This document shows positions 29,760 through 38,011 of a stretch of 40,668 nucleotides of DNA, in pieces. The position numbers were made by a program, and so were the translations under genes. The stretch is from Rhodanobacteraceae bacterium (GTDB lineage: Bacteria > Pseudomonadota > Gammaproteobacteria > Xanthomonadales > Rhodanobacteraceae): positions 1 through 40,668 of the forward strand of contig SCQS01000044.1 in assembly GCA_004299705.1 (NCBI GenBank), given 5' to 3'. Positions within the stretch are counted from its first letter, which is position 1. Every line of letters begins with the position of its first letter. Below the pieces are notes generated by a model. The model was not told the DNA's origin, did not search any database, and worked only from the letters and a program-made list of their open reading frames with translations.

Positions 29760-32057
29760 TCAGCAAGCCACCACCCTTACCGGCACCGACTTCGCCGCCG
29801 GCGTCTTGCTGAACGTCGCGTAGTGCGACAGCGGGATCAGCGGGTTGCATTCCGGGTAGTAGCCGCCCACGCAGCCGCGCGGGATGTCGAACGCTACCAC
29901 GCGCAGACCACCGACCTCGCGTTGCACGCCGTCTCCGGCATCGGACACCAGCTTCACCGTCTGGCCATCGTGCAGGCCCAGTCGCGCGATGTCGTCCTGG
30001 TGCATCAGCACCACCTCGCGGGTGCCGTTGATGCCGCGGAAGCGATCGTCGTAACCGTAGATCGTGGTGTTGAACTGGTCGTTCGAGCGCATCGTCATCA
30101 GGCGGAACCGGTTCGGCGCATCCGCGAAGCCGGTCGCGGTGAGTGACGGCGGAAGAATGAAGTTGGCCTTGCCGGTGTCGGTTTTCCAGACCCGCTCGCG
30201 CGCGGCGTTGGGGCGATGGAACCCGCCCGGCTGCCACATCCGCTGGTTGAAATCCCTGAACTGGTCCGGATAGGTCTGCTCGATCGCATCGCGGATGCGG
30301 CCGTAGTCTTCCAGCCAGCCATCCCAAGGCACCTTGGGGTTGCGCGGCAGCGTGGCCTTGGCCAGTTCCGCGACGATGCGGGTTTCTGAAATCAACTCGG
30401 GGCTGGCCGGTTGCGCCTTGCCGACCGAGGCGTGGATGCAACTGGTGGAATCCTCGGTCGACAGCACCTGCGCCACGCCGTTCTCGACCACTTTTTCGAT
30501 ACGACCAAGACACGGCAGCAGGTACGCCACCTCGCCGTTGACCAGGTGCGAGCGGTTGAGCTTGGTTGCGATCTGCACCGTCAAGCGCAACTTGCGCCAT
30601 GCGGCCGTCACCAATTCCTGCTCGGGGATCGCGCGCAGGAAATTGCCGCCCAGGCCAATGAAACCACTCACGCTTCCATCCAGCACACCCTCGCAACATT
30701 CGACCGTGTTGAAGCCCTTCTCGCGCGGCGGCTCGAAACCGTATTGTTCGGCCAGCCGGTTCAGCGGCACCAGCGCGGGATCGTCGGCGATGCCGACGGT
30801 GCGCTGGCCCTGCACGTTGGAGTGCCCGCGCACCGGACACAACCCCGCACCGGGCTTGCCGACGTTGCCGCGCAACAGCATGAAGTTGGCGAACAGGTGG
30901 ATGTTGTATTCGCCGAGAACATGTTGCGTCAGGCCCATGCCGTACACGCCGATCACCGCGTTGGCGCGGGCGTAGGTCGCGGCGGCACGTTCGATCTCGG
31001 CACGGGTCAGGCCCGAGGCGGCTTCGAGGTCGGCCCAATCCTGCGCGCGCAGCCATGCGGCGAATTCGTCGAAACCATGGCAATTTTGCGCAATAAACCC
31101 ATGATCCAGAACGAGCTGCGCTCCGTTTTTCAGGGCCTCGTCATCCAGTGCCAGCAGCGTCTTGCACAACCCGGCGATCGCGGCAATGTCGCCACCCGCC
31201 TTCACCTGCAGGTATTGCGTCGCCAGCGGCGTCTCGCGCCTGGCCAGCATTTCGACCGGGCTTTGCGGATCGGTGAAGCGTTCCAGCCCGCGTTCGCGCA
31301 GCGGATTGAACACCACGATCGGCACGCCGCGTTTGGCCGCCTTCTGCAGATCGTGCAGCATGCGCGGACTGTTGACCCCGGCGTTCTGGCCGAAGAAGAA
31401 GATGCAGTCGGTCTTCGCGAAATCGTCCAGCACCACGGTGCCCACCGACGCGCCGACGCTCTTGCGCAGCGCGACGCCGGTCGCCTCATGGCACATGTTG
31501 GACGAGTCCGGCAGGTTGTTGTTGCCGTACAGCCGCGCGAACAGCGCGTACAGGTAACTGGTTTCCAGCGAGGCGCGGCCGGAGGCGTAGAACACCACCG
31601 ATTTCGGATCGGCTTCGCGCAGGCGCCTGAGTTCCGCGCCGATGTCGTTGAAGGCTTCGCTCCACGATACGGGTACATACTTGTCGCTCGCACGGTCGTA
31701 GCGCAGCGGATGCGTCAGGCGACCCTGCTGTTCCAGATCGTGGTCACTCCAGGCCAGCAGTTCGGTGCAGGTGTGTTGCGCGAAGAACTCCGGTGTGGTG
31801 CGCAACGACGTCAGTTCCCACGCGCTGGCCTTGGCGCCGTTCTCGCAGAACTCGAACTTGAGGGGTTTCTCCGGTTGCGGCCACGCACACGACACGCAGG
31901 TGAAACCACGCGGCTTGTTCTGGCGCCACAGTTCCTGCACCGTGGCCGGGATCGGCACCTTCTCGCGCTTCAGGATTTCGACCACCGACTTGGCCGAACC
32001 CCAGCCGCCGGCCGGGCCGGGATACGCCTCGATCTTCGGTTCGCGCTTGTCGCCCAT
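29760..32057 (-). CDS. Molybdopterin oxidoreductase, formate dehydrogenase-like (YdeP/FdhF family)
   Basis: Large cytosolic molybdenum/bis-MGD enzyme of 765 residues with no signal peptide. In place of a four-cysteine Fe4S4 domain at the N-terminus it has CVSCAWPQPE and later FEFCENGAKA, the pattern of YdeP-type proteins. The likely molybdenum ligand is Cys in DSSNMCHEATGVAL; no selenocysteine (TGA) codon is used. MPT-binding stretches include FFFGQNAGVNSPRM, RGHSNVQGQRTVGI and the final GYYPECNPLIPLSHYA. The ATG at 32055-32057 has GAGGTG 5 bases upstream. YdeP is linked to acid resistance in E. coli; the substrate is unknown. No FdhD or accessory gene is adjacent. Confidence 0.88.
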   Translation of the reverse strand: MGDKREPKIEAYPGPAGGWGSAKSVVEILKREKVPIPATVQELWRQNKPRGFTCVSCAWPQPEKPLKFEFCENGAKASAWELTSLRTTPEFFAQHTCTELLAWSDHDLEQQGRLTHPLRYDRASDKYVPVSWSEAFNDIGAELRRLREADPKSVVFYASGRASLETSYLYALFARLYGNNNLPDSSNMCHEATGVALRKSVGASVGTVVLDDFAKTDCIFFFGQNAGVNSPRMLHDLQKAAKRGVPIVVFNPLRERGLERFTDPQSPVEMLARRETPLATQYLQVKAGGDIAAIAGLCKTLLALDDEALKNGAQLVLDHGFIAQNCHGFDEFAAWLRAQDWADLEAASGLTRAEIERAAATYARANAVIGVYGMGLTQHVLGEYNIHLFANFMLLRGNVGKPGAGLCPVRGHSNVQGQRTVGIADDPALVPLNRLAEQYGFEPPREKGFNTVECCEGVLDGSVSGFIGLGGNFLRAIPEQELVTAAWRKLRLTVQIATKLNRSHLVNGEVAYLLPCLGRIEKVVENGVAQVLSTEDSTSCIHASVGKAQPASPELISETRIVAELAKATLPRNPKVPWDGWLEDYGRIRDAIEQTYPDQFRDFNQRMWQPGGFHRPNAARERVWKTDTGKANFILPPSLTATGFADAPNRFRLMTMRSNDQFNTTIYGYDDRFRGINGTREVVLMHQDDIARLGLHDGQTVKLVSDAGDGVQREVGGLRVVAFDIPRGCVGGYYPECNPLIPLSHYATFSKTPAAKSVPVRVVAC

Positions 32058-32107
32058 CGCACACCTCGCGCCTTCGACATGCACGAGAGTGTAGAACGAT
32101 CAGCGGG

Positions 32108-32197
32108 TGGCGGAGGGAGTGGGATTCGAACCCACGAGGGGCTTGCGCCCCTGCCGGATTTCAAGTCCGGTGCATTCGACCACTCTGCCATCCCTCC
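32108..32197 (-). tRNA. tRNA-Ser (anticodon UGA)
   Basis: A 90-base gene including an encoded 3' CCA. Acceptor GGAGGGA pairs with TCCCTCC, discriminator G. The anticodon stem CCGGA/TCCGG holds loop CTTGAAA, so the anticodon is TGA, reading UCN serine codons. The long variable arm (AGGGGCGCAAGCCCCT) and the T-arm GTGGGTTCGAATCCCAC confirm the class II serine fold. It lies downstream of serS in the same direction, an apt neighbour. Confidence 0.97.
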
Positions 32198-32458
32198 GCA
32201 GCTTGAAACTTCACTGGCCGGATTGACTCGGCACTTCCTGTGCCTCGCCATCAAGAGCCGCCATCCATGGCCGAGAGCTCCGTGGCCATCGGCTGCGCCG
32301 ATGTTCGCTTCGGCATACTGCCTCCGCGAGCAAGTCCAGTGCTGTTGTTCGTCTCGTCCCTGAGACTCACCCCTCGCTGCGCTCGGGGCCAGCCTTTCGG
32401 CTGTCCAAGTTCGCTCCCGGCGAACTTGTGACCACTCAGCCACCTCACCAAACTGATC
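32198..32458. repeat. Array of small hairpins between tRNA-Ser and serS
   Basis: No gene is supported in the 389 bases between tRNA-Ser and serS. Before REP-like cluster D lie several perfect or near-perfect stems: GGCAC-TTCCT-GTGCC (32230-32244), CATCGGC-TGC-GCCGATG (32287-32303), GTCTC-GTCCCT-GAGAC (32351-32366) and a 9-bp stem CAAGTTCGC-TCCCG-GCGAACTTG (32406-32428). Such repeated hairpins suggest a repeat patchwork or structured transcript. Confidence 0.6.
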
Positions 32459-32574
32459 ACCCCCTTCCGCAGGAAGGGGGCCGATGCGAAGCATCGGGGG
32501 GATGCTTCGCGACGAGGCGGTCATCCCCCCGCGCACCCTTCGGGAGCGCGACCCCCTTCGCAAGCGAAGGGGGT
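32459..32574. repeat. Paired REP-like hairpin cluster D
   Basis: Immediately 3' of serS. Order: CCCCCTTCC-GCA-GGAAGGGGG, CCGATGC-GAA-GCATCGG, GGGGATG, a short spacer, CATCCCCC, CGCGCACCC..GGGAGCGCG, then the perfect CCCCCTTCGC-AA-GCGAAGGGGG. The two halves face each other, which is the paired (BIME-like) arrangement. Probable serS terminator. Confidence 0.85.
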
Positions 32575-32586
32575 GACATGTATTTA

Positions 32587-33927
<1,341 letters not shown>

Positions 33928-33939
33928 TCACACTAGGGC

Positions 33940-34120
33940 TCGTCATTCCCGCGAAAGCGGGAATCCAGTGCCTCGCTGGAACCCGCTTGGTGCAAAGGCG
34001 CTGGATAGACTCGCGCCGTCCATGGCGCTCGCCCTTCGGGCCGCCTGAGCGTTCGCGTTGGCTCCTGCCAACGCAGTCGGGTTCCGTCGCGATGAAGCCG
34101 CGACAGCCCCGGAATGACGA
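33940..34120. mobile_element. 181-bp MITE-like element with 10-bp terminal inverted repeats
   Basis: Bounded by TCGTCATTCC at 33940-33949 and its exact inverse GGAATGACGA at 34111-34120. The left end also carries the palindrome ATTCCCGCGAAAGCGGGAAT, a form of the dRS3-type repeat found in several proteobacteria. Inside are further stems, CGTTGGC-TCCT-GCCAACG and GTCGCG..CGCGAC, and GCCC-TTC-GGGC. It has no coding capacity and lies between serS and the restriction-modification remnant. No clear target-site duplication was seen. Confidence 0.65.
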
Positions 34121-34137
34121 ACAAAATCGGACCGCCG

Positions 34138-34838
34138 CTAATGCAACAGCTTGCTCGGCGGTGTCGCGATTTCCAGCGTGCCTTGCGAGGCGTGGACTTT
34201 GGGCGCGGCGCGCCATTGTTCGGGCACGGGGCCGAGCGCGGCGGCGGGCAGCAGGTCGCCGGCGAGGATCGCGTCGAGGAATGCGGCCTGTTGCGGTTGC
34301 AGGGCGACCGTCTGGGTCAGGAGGTTCAGCAGGTGCAGGAATTCCGTGGTGTAGTCGCCCGTCCAGGCCCGGGGTGTGATGTCGTCGAGCGGCGAGGATT
34401 TCTTGCCCTTGCGCTTTTTCATGCGGTAGCCGAGCCAGGATTGCACCACTTTGAGACCCGACACCTCGAATTCCCAAACTTCTTTCGACACCGGTCCGAA
34501 CTCGCCGCCGCCGACATCGATGACGCTGGCGGCCGCATCGAAGGAAAACTTGTCGGGCAGCCATCGCCGGCGCCTTCAGCTCGACGCCTTCAGTTCGACG
34601 CCTTCAGTTCGACGTAGCCGCACAAAAGTTTGTCGACCGACACGCCGAAGTCGGGCCGGCCGGCGTGCTGGTACAGCAGGGGTTCGCCGACCGCCACCAC
34701 CGCAACGTCCGCGGTTTCACCGGCCGCCTGCAGCAGGCATTCGAACGGCGCACGCAACTGATCCTCGGGTTCGCCCGTGATATGCACCGAAAACTTGGCG
34801 TGGATCGCGTCCGCGAATTCCTGCAACGTCGATTGCAT
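34138..34838 (-). pseudogene. Remnant of a type ISP restriction-modification enzyme
   Basis: Only the two ends of a large single-chain enzyme remain. The 5' piece (34838 to 34590, 82 residues) reads LQEFADAIHAKFSVHITGEP then GRPDFGVSVDKLLCGYVELKA: the start of the N-terminal nuclease domain with a PD..ExK motif. The 3' piece (~34563 to 34138) reads LPDKFSFDAAASV, VWEFEVSGLKVVQSWLGYRM and SSPLDDITPRAWTGDYTTEFL, the conserved C-terminal specificity-domain end. The helicase, methyltransferase and most of the recognition domain (normally many hundred residues) are missing. The join has three tandem 14-base repeats, and the frame stops at TGA (34590-34592). The gene cannot make an active enzyme. 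Confidence 0.85.
34572..34613. repeat. Three tandem 14-bp repeats at the deletion junction
   Basis: GCCTTCAGCTCGAC, GCCTTCAGTTCGAC, GCCTTCAGTTCGAC in direct tandem. On the minus strand each encodes part of VELKA; as 14 is not a multiple of 3, each extra copy shifts frame and the first leads to a stop. It looks like slipped-strand duplication at the point where the restriction gene was deleted. Confidence 0.85.
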
Positions 34839-34919
34839 CCCCATTCGCGGCGAGCCTTCAGGTGTGGTGGGCCGGTTGCTCGGCATTGTTCCCTGCCACG
34901 GCAAGGTGCGAACGTCGGG

Positions 34920-35324
34920 TCAGGGACAAATCAGTTCCAGCTTCGGATAGTACGTGCGATAGCGCCGTGCATCGCGGGTGAGCAGCGGCATGCCTTCGAT
35001 GGCGGCATGCGCGCCGATGAAGAAATCGGGCAGCGGCGAGCACCGCGCACCCTTCGCACGTCGGTAGCGCAGGAAGGCCTTGCCGGCGAGGAAGGCGGCT
35101 TCCCACGGCACGTCCAGACGTATGAAGGGCGGATCGGACAACGCATCGTCGAGATCCTCGATGCGCGCGAAACCGATCGAAACTTCGGCATAGATAATGG
35201 CATTGATGCACAGTTCGCCACGCGTCGCGCAAAGATCGAGCTGTCGGGCCGACCAGTCGTACCACGCAGCGTCCGCGGTCAGAACGTCAAGCAGAACATT
35301 GGCATCGACGAGAACGCGGCTCAT
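34920..35324 (-). CDS. vapC: PIN-domain toxin VapC
   Basis: Predicted endoribonuclease toxin, 134 residues. PIN acidic sites: Asp in VLVDANVLLDVL (near residue 7), Glu in NAIIYAEVSIGF, Asp in SPLPDFFIGAHAAI and Asp in LLTRDARRYRTYYP. The ATG at 35322-35324 overlaps the antitoxin stop (ATGA), so the two are coupled. It lies between the restriction-modification remnant and rarA in the accessory island. Its RNA target is unknown. Confidence 0.9.
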   Translation of the reverse strand: MSRVLVDANVLLDVLTADAAWYDWSARQLDLCATRGELCINAIIYAEVSIGFARIEDLDDALSDPPFIRLDVPWEAAFLAGKAFLRYRRAKGARCSPLPDFFIGAHAAIEGMPLLTRDARRYRTYYPKLELICP

Positions 35325-35686
35325 GCGCCGCGGGTCAGGCGCATGATTTCGTCGGTGCTCAGGCGCGCGGTCGCGCGCCCGCGCAGCTGGTTCGCCAGCG
35401 TGCGTGAATCGCGGTCAGCGCGAATGATGGCGGCCGATTCGCTCGATGTACCCAAATCCCGGGGATGGCTCACTCGCTTGGGCACACTACCGCGTGTTCG
35501 ACTCTGCAACATCGTCGAATAATGGGGCGCAGCGGGCTCCGTAACGGTCGTGGCATCCTGCGAAGCGGCTGCTTCGACAATGCACAGCAGCTCGCCTTGC
35601 AGCGAGCGCCGATTGCGCTCGGCACGCCGCCTCAATTGCCGGGCCAGCGGCTCGGGAACCTGTTTGATGGTGAGCGTCACGGTCAT
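35321..35686 (-). CDS. vapB: VapB/FitA-type antitoxin with ribbon-helix-helix domain
   Basis: Antitoxin of 121 residues. The N-terminus TVTLTIKQVPEPLARQLRRRAERNRRSLQGELLCIVEAA (2-40) is the Arc/FitA ribbon-helix-helix that binds operator DNA as a dimer: a beta strand, then helices. The remainder, longer than in typical FitA (about 80), is a disordered, Arg/Ser-rich toxin-binding tail ending RATARLSTDEIMRLTRGA. The ATG at 35684-35686 has GAGGG upstream. A 23-bp palindrome just upstream overlaps the promoter, in keeping with autoregulation. It overlaps vapC by 4 bases. Confidence 0.88.
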   Translation of the reverse strand: MTVTLTIKQVPEPLARQLRRRAERNRRSLQGELLCIVEAAASQDATTVTEPAAPHYSTMLQSRTRGSVPKRVSHPRDLGTSSESAAIIRADRDSRTLANQLRGRATARLSTDEIMRLTRGA

Positions 35687-35699
35687 GGATTCACCCTCA

Positions 35700-35722
35700 T
35701 ATGGATGCATTATGCATCCATA
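35700..35722. promoter_or_regulatory. Palindromic operator of the VapBC operon
   Basis: A 23-bp perfect inverted repeat with 11-bp arms and a one-base centre: TATGGATGCAT, T, ATGCATCCATA. It lies 13 bases before the vapB start and covers the -10 box. Ribbon-helix-helix antitoxins bind such palindromes, so this is probably where VapB or VapBC represses the operon. Confidence 0.75.
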
Positions 35723-35737
35723 ACGGATGTATCGCAA
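35709..35737 (-). promoter_or_regulatory. Sigma-70-type promoter of vapBC
   Basis: On the minus strand a -35 TTGCGA (35732-35737), a 17-base spacer and a -10 CATAAT (35709-35714). Spacing is ideal and each box differs from consensus by few bases. The palindromic operator spans the -10 element, fitting repression by occlusion. Confidence 0.65.
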
Positions 35738-35762
35738 CTCGCCACGCGCTGCGTCTGCACCC

Positions 35763-37112
35763 TTATTCCACGCCGTCCCCACGTGCCTTCGCGCGCACTT
35801 CGCGCAAGGCGTCGAGCTTCTGCTTGATCTTGGCTTCGACGCCATTGGCGGTCGGCGCATAGAACTCGGTGCCGGCCAGCGCGTCGGGCAGGCATCGCTG
35901 GTCGAGCGCGACGCCGCCTTCGACGTCGGGGTCGTATTGATAGCCGCGGCCATAGCCCAAGCCCTTCATCAATTGGGTGGGCGCGTTGCGCAGATGCATC
36001 GGCACCTCCAGGGTGCCGGTTTCGCGCACGCTGGCGCGCGCGGCGTTGTAGGCGGCGTAGGCCTTGTTGCTCTTGGGCGCGACCGCGAGATACAGCGCGA
36101 CTTCGGCCAGCGCCAGTTCGCCTTCGGGCGAGCCCAGCCGTTCGTAGGTATCCCAGGCGTGCAGCGCCAGTTGCCAAGCGCGCGGATCGGCAAGGCCGAT
36201 GTCCTCGATCGACATCCGCAGCATCCGGCGCGCGAGGTACTGCGGTTCGCAGCCGCCATCCAGCATCCGCACCAGCCAGTACAGCGCCGCATCGGGATCG
36301 GACGAACGCACCGACTTGTGCAGCGCGGAGATCTGGTCGTAGAACTGTTCGCCGCCCTTGTCGAAGCGGCGGGTGCGGTCGGCCAGCACCTGTTGCAGGG
36401 TGGCCTCGTCGATGCGTTTGTCGTGCGCCAGCTCGGCCGCGATTTCAAGGAAGGTCAGCGCGCGGCGCACGTCGCCATCGGCAGCTTTGGCCATCAGCGC
36501 CAAGGCATCGTCGTCGACCTGCAACGCCAACTTGCCGAGGCCGCGTTCGTTGTCGGCCAATGCACGTTGCAAGGCAATCACGATGGCGTCGGCGGAAACC
36601 GCATCCATCACGTGCACGCGGCAACGCGAGAGCAGCGCCGAGTTCAATTCGAACGACGGGTTTTCGGTGGTGGCGCCCACGAACACGATCACGCCGCGTT
36701 CGATGTGCGGCAGGAACGCATCCTGCTGGGCCTTGTTGAAGCGGTGCACTTCGTCCACGAACAGCACGCTGCGCCGGCCCTGCGCGTGCAGCGCCTCGGC
36801 CTCGGCCAGCGCCTTGCGCACCTCGGCCAGTCCCGACAACACCGCCGAGATCGCCTGGTAGTGTGCATCGGCGTACTGCGCCACCAGCAACGCCAGCGTG
36901 GTCTTGCCGCATCCGGGCGGTCCCCACAGGATCATCGAATGGACGCTGCCGGCTTCCAGTGCGCGCCGTAGCGCGCTGCCTGGTCCCAGCAAACGATCCT
37001 GCCCGACGATTTCGTCCAGCGTGCGCGGGCGCATCCGCTCCGCGAGCGGTTTCAGCGCGTCGGATTCGGGAAACAGCGCGGACGATGGGACGTTGGATGG
37101 ACGACGCGGCAT
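35763..37112 (-). CDS. rarA: Replication-associated recombination protein A (AAA+ ATPase)
   Basis: Clamp-loader-like ATPase (MgsA) acting at stalled replication forks. The 449-residue product has Walker A GPPGCGKTT (64-72, K70), Walker B VLFVDEVHRFN (116-126), sensor 1 VGATTENPSFEL and the conserved YLVR/ARRMLRMS IEDIGLADP segment with MKGLGYGRGYQYDPD near the C-terminus. The length and order (lolA, rarA) are standard. The usual next gene downstream, serS, is separated here by the TA/restriction island. The ATG at 37110-37112 is the only good start. Confidence 0.97.
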   Translation of the reverse strand: MPRRPSNVPSSALFPESDALKPLAERMRPRTLDEIVGQDRLLGPGSALRRALEAGSVHSMILWGPPGCGKTTLALLVAQYADAHYQAISAVLSGLAEVRKALAEAEALHAQGRRSVLFVDEVHRFNKAQQDAFLPHIERGVIVFVGATTENPSFELNSALLSRCRVHVMDAVSADAIVIALQRALADNERGLGKLALQVDDDALALMAKAADGDVRRALTFLEIAAELAHDKRIDEATLQQVLADRTRRFDKGGEQFYDQISALHKSVRSSDPDAALYWLVRMLDGGCEPQYLARRMLRMSIEDIGLADPRAWQLALHAWDTYERLGSPEGELALAEVALYLAVAPKSNKAYAAYNAARASVRETGTLEVPMHLRNAPTQLMKGLGYGRGYQYDPDVEGGVALDQRCLPDALAGTEFYAPTANGVEAKIKQKLDALREVRAKARGDGVE

Positions 37113-37153
37113 CCGGCCATTCTGGCCGATCCCGTCACACCGTGCACCACGCG

Positions 37154-37792
37154 TCAGGGCTTCGAATCGGGCGCCGCGTCACCCACCACGTCGGCGCCCT
37201 TGGGCGGCACGAAGGTGAAGGTGTCCGAAGGCAAGGCCGGGTTGCGCTGCCAGTCCGAGAACGAAATTTCGGTCTTGTTGCCCAGGGTGTCCTTGAACAC
37301 CATGCGGCGCGGACCGGTCGCATCGAATCCGATCTCGGCGTACTCGAACTGCGGGTTCTTGCTGCGCGACACCAGCCGCAGCCATGCGAGGCCGTCGTGC
37401 GAACCGGCGTCGGTGGCCTTGAACTCGGTGTCGAGCTGCGACAGGTCGGTCAACACGGTCAGCGGGCTGTGCGCTTCCTCGGCGCCCTGGTCGCGCACGG
37501 TGACCTGCTGCAGGTCGGGTTCGTAAACCCAGACCTTGTGGCCGTCGGCGACGATCAGTTGCTGGTACGGATCGGTCACCTGCCAGCGGAACAGGCGCGG
37601 CGCCTGCAGGGCCAGCATGCCATGGCTGGAGCCCGCGATGTTGCCGTGCGAGTCGTACACGGTCTGGCTGAAATCGCCGCGTAGCGAGTGCAGGCCGTGG
37701 GCGAACGCGTCCAGCCGCGCGCGCGCGCCGGTAGCGGCGAAGGCGGAAACCGCGAACAACGACAAGGTGAGCAGCAAAATCAATTTGCGCAT
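37154..37792 (-). CDS. lolA: Outer membrane lipoprotein carrier protein LolA
   Basis: Periplasmic chaperone that carries lipoproteins from LolCDE to LolB. The 212-residue precursor has a signal peptide (MRKLILLLTLSLFAVSAFA, cut before ATGA), then the incomplete beta-barrel: GDFSQTVYDSHG, APRLFRWQVTDPYQQLIVADG, KVWVYEPDLQQVTV and MVFKDTLGNKTEISFSDW. The ATG at 37790-37792 is chosen; a GTG one codon upstream would also fit. It lies between ftsK and rarA, the conserved order, with a REP-like cluster between it and ftsK. Confidence 0.96.
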   Translation of the reverse strand: MRKLILLLTLSLFAVSAFAATGARARLDAFAHGLHSLRGDFSQTVYDSHGNIAGSSHGMLALQAPRLFRWQVTDPYQQLIVADGHKVWVYEPDLQQVTVRDQGAEEAHSPLTVLTDLSQLDTEFKATDAGSHDGLAWLRLVSRSKNPQFEYAEIGFDATGPRRMVFKDTLGNKTEISFSDWQRNPALPSDTFTFVPPKGADVVGDAAPDSKP

Positions 37793-37872
37793 GACCAATC
37801 CTTCAGGCAATACCAGGCAAGCTCGCGCATTGTGCGCGTACCGCGTGAACGGCGTGTTAGGGTGAAAGCCTT

Positions 37873-38008
37873 CCCCCTTCGGCACGAAGGGGGTAGTTGT
37901 TTCCTCCCCCTTCCGCAGGAAGGGGGAGCGAGGGGGATGGCTCTTTCTCGCACCGCCGCATCCCCCCGCGCACCTTCGGCGCGCGACCCCCTTCGTCCCG
38001 AAGGGGGT
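37873..38008. repeat. Paired REP-like hairpin cluster E
   Basis: Sits at the 3' end of ftsK, just upstream of lolA. Order: CCCCCTTCG-GCA-CGAAGGGGG, CCCCCTTCC-GCA-GGAAGGGGG, GGGGGATG, a spacer, CATCCCCC, CGCGCACCTTCGGCGCGCG, then CCCCCTTCG-TCC-CGAAGGGGG. The halves are inverted relative to each other. Likely to stop or slow transcription between ftsK and lolA, or to shield the ftsK mRNA end. Confidence 0.85.
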
Positions 38009-38011
38009 GAT

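Noticed and set aside
34572-34613. Three tandem 14-bp repeats as a possible CRISPR-like array
   Set aside because: They are contiguous, have no spacers, lie within a coding remnant, and no cas gene is near.
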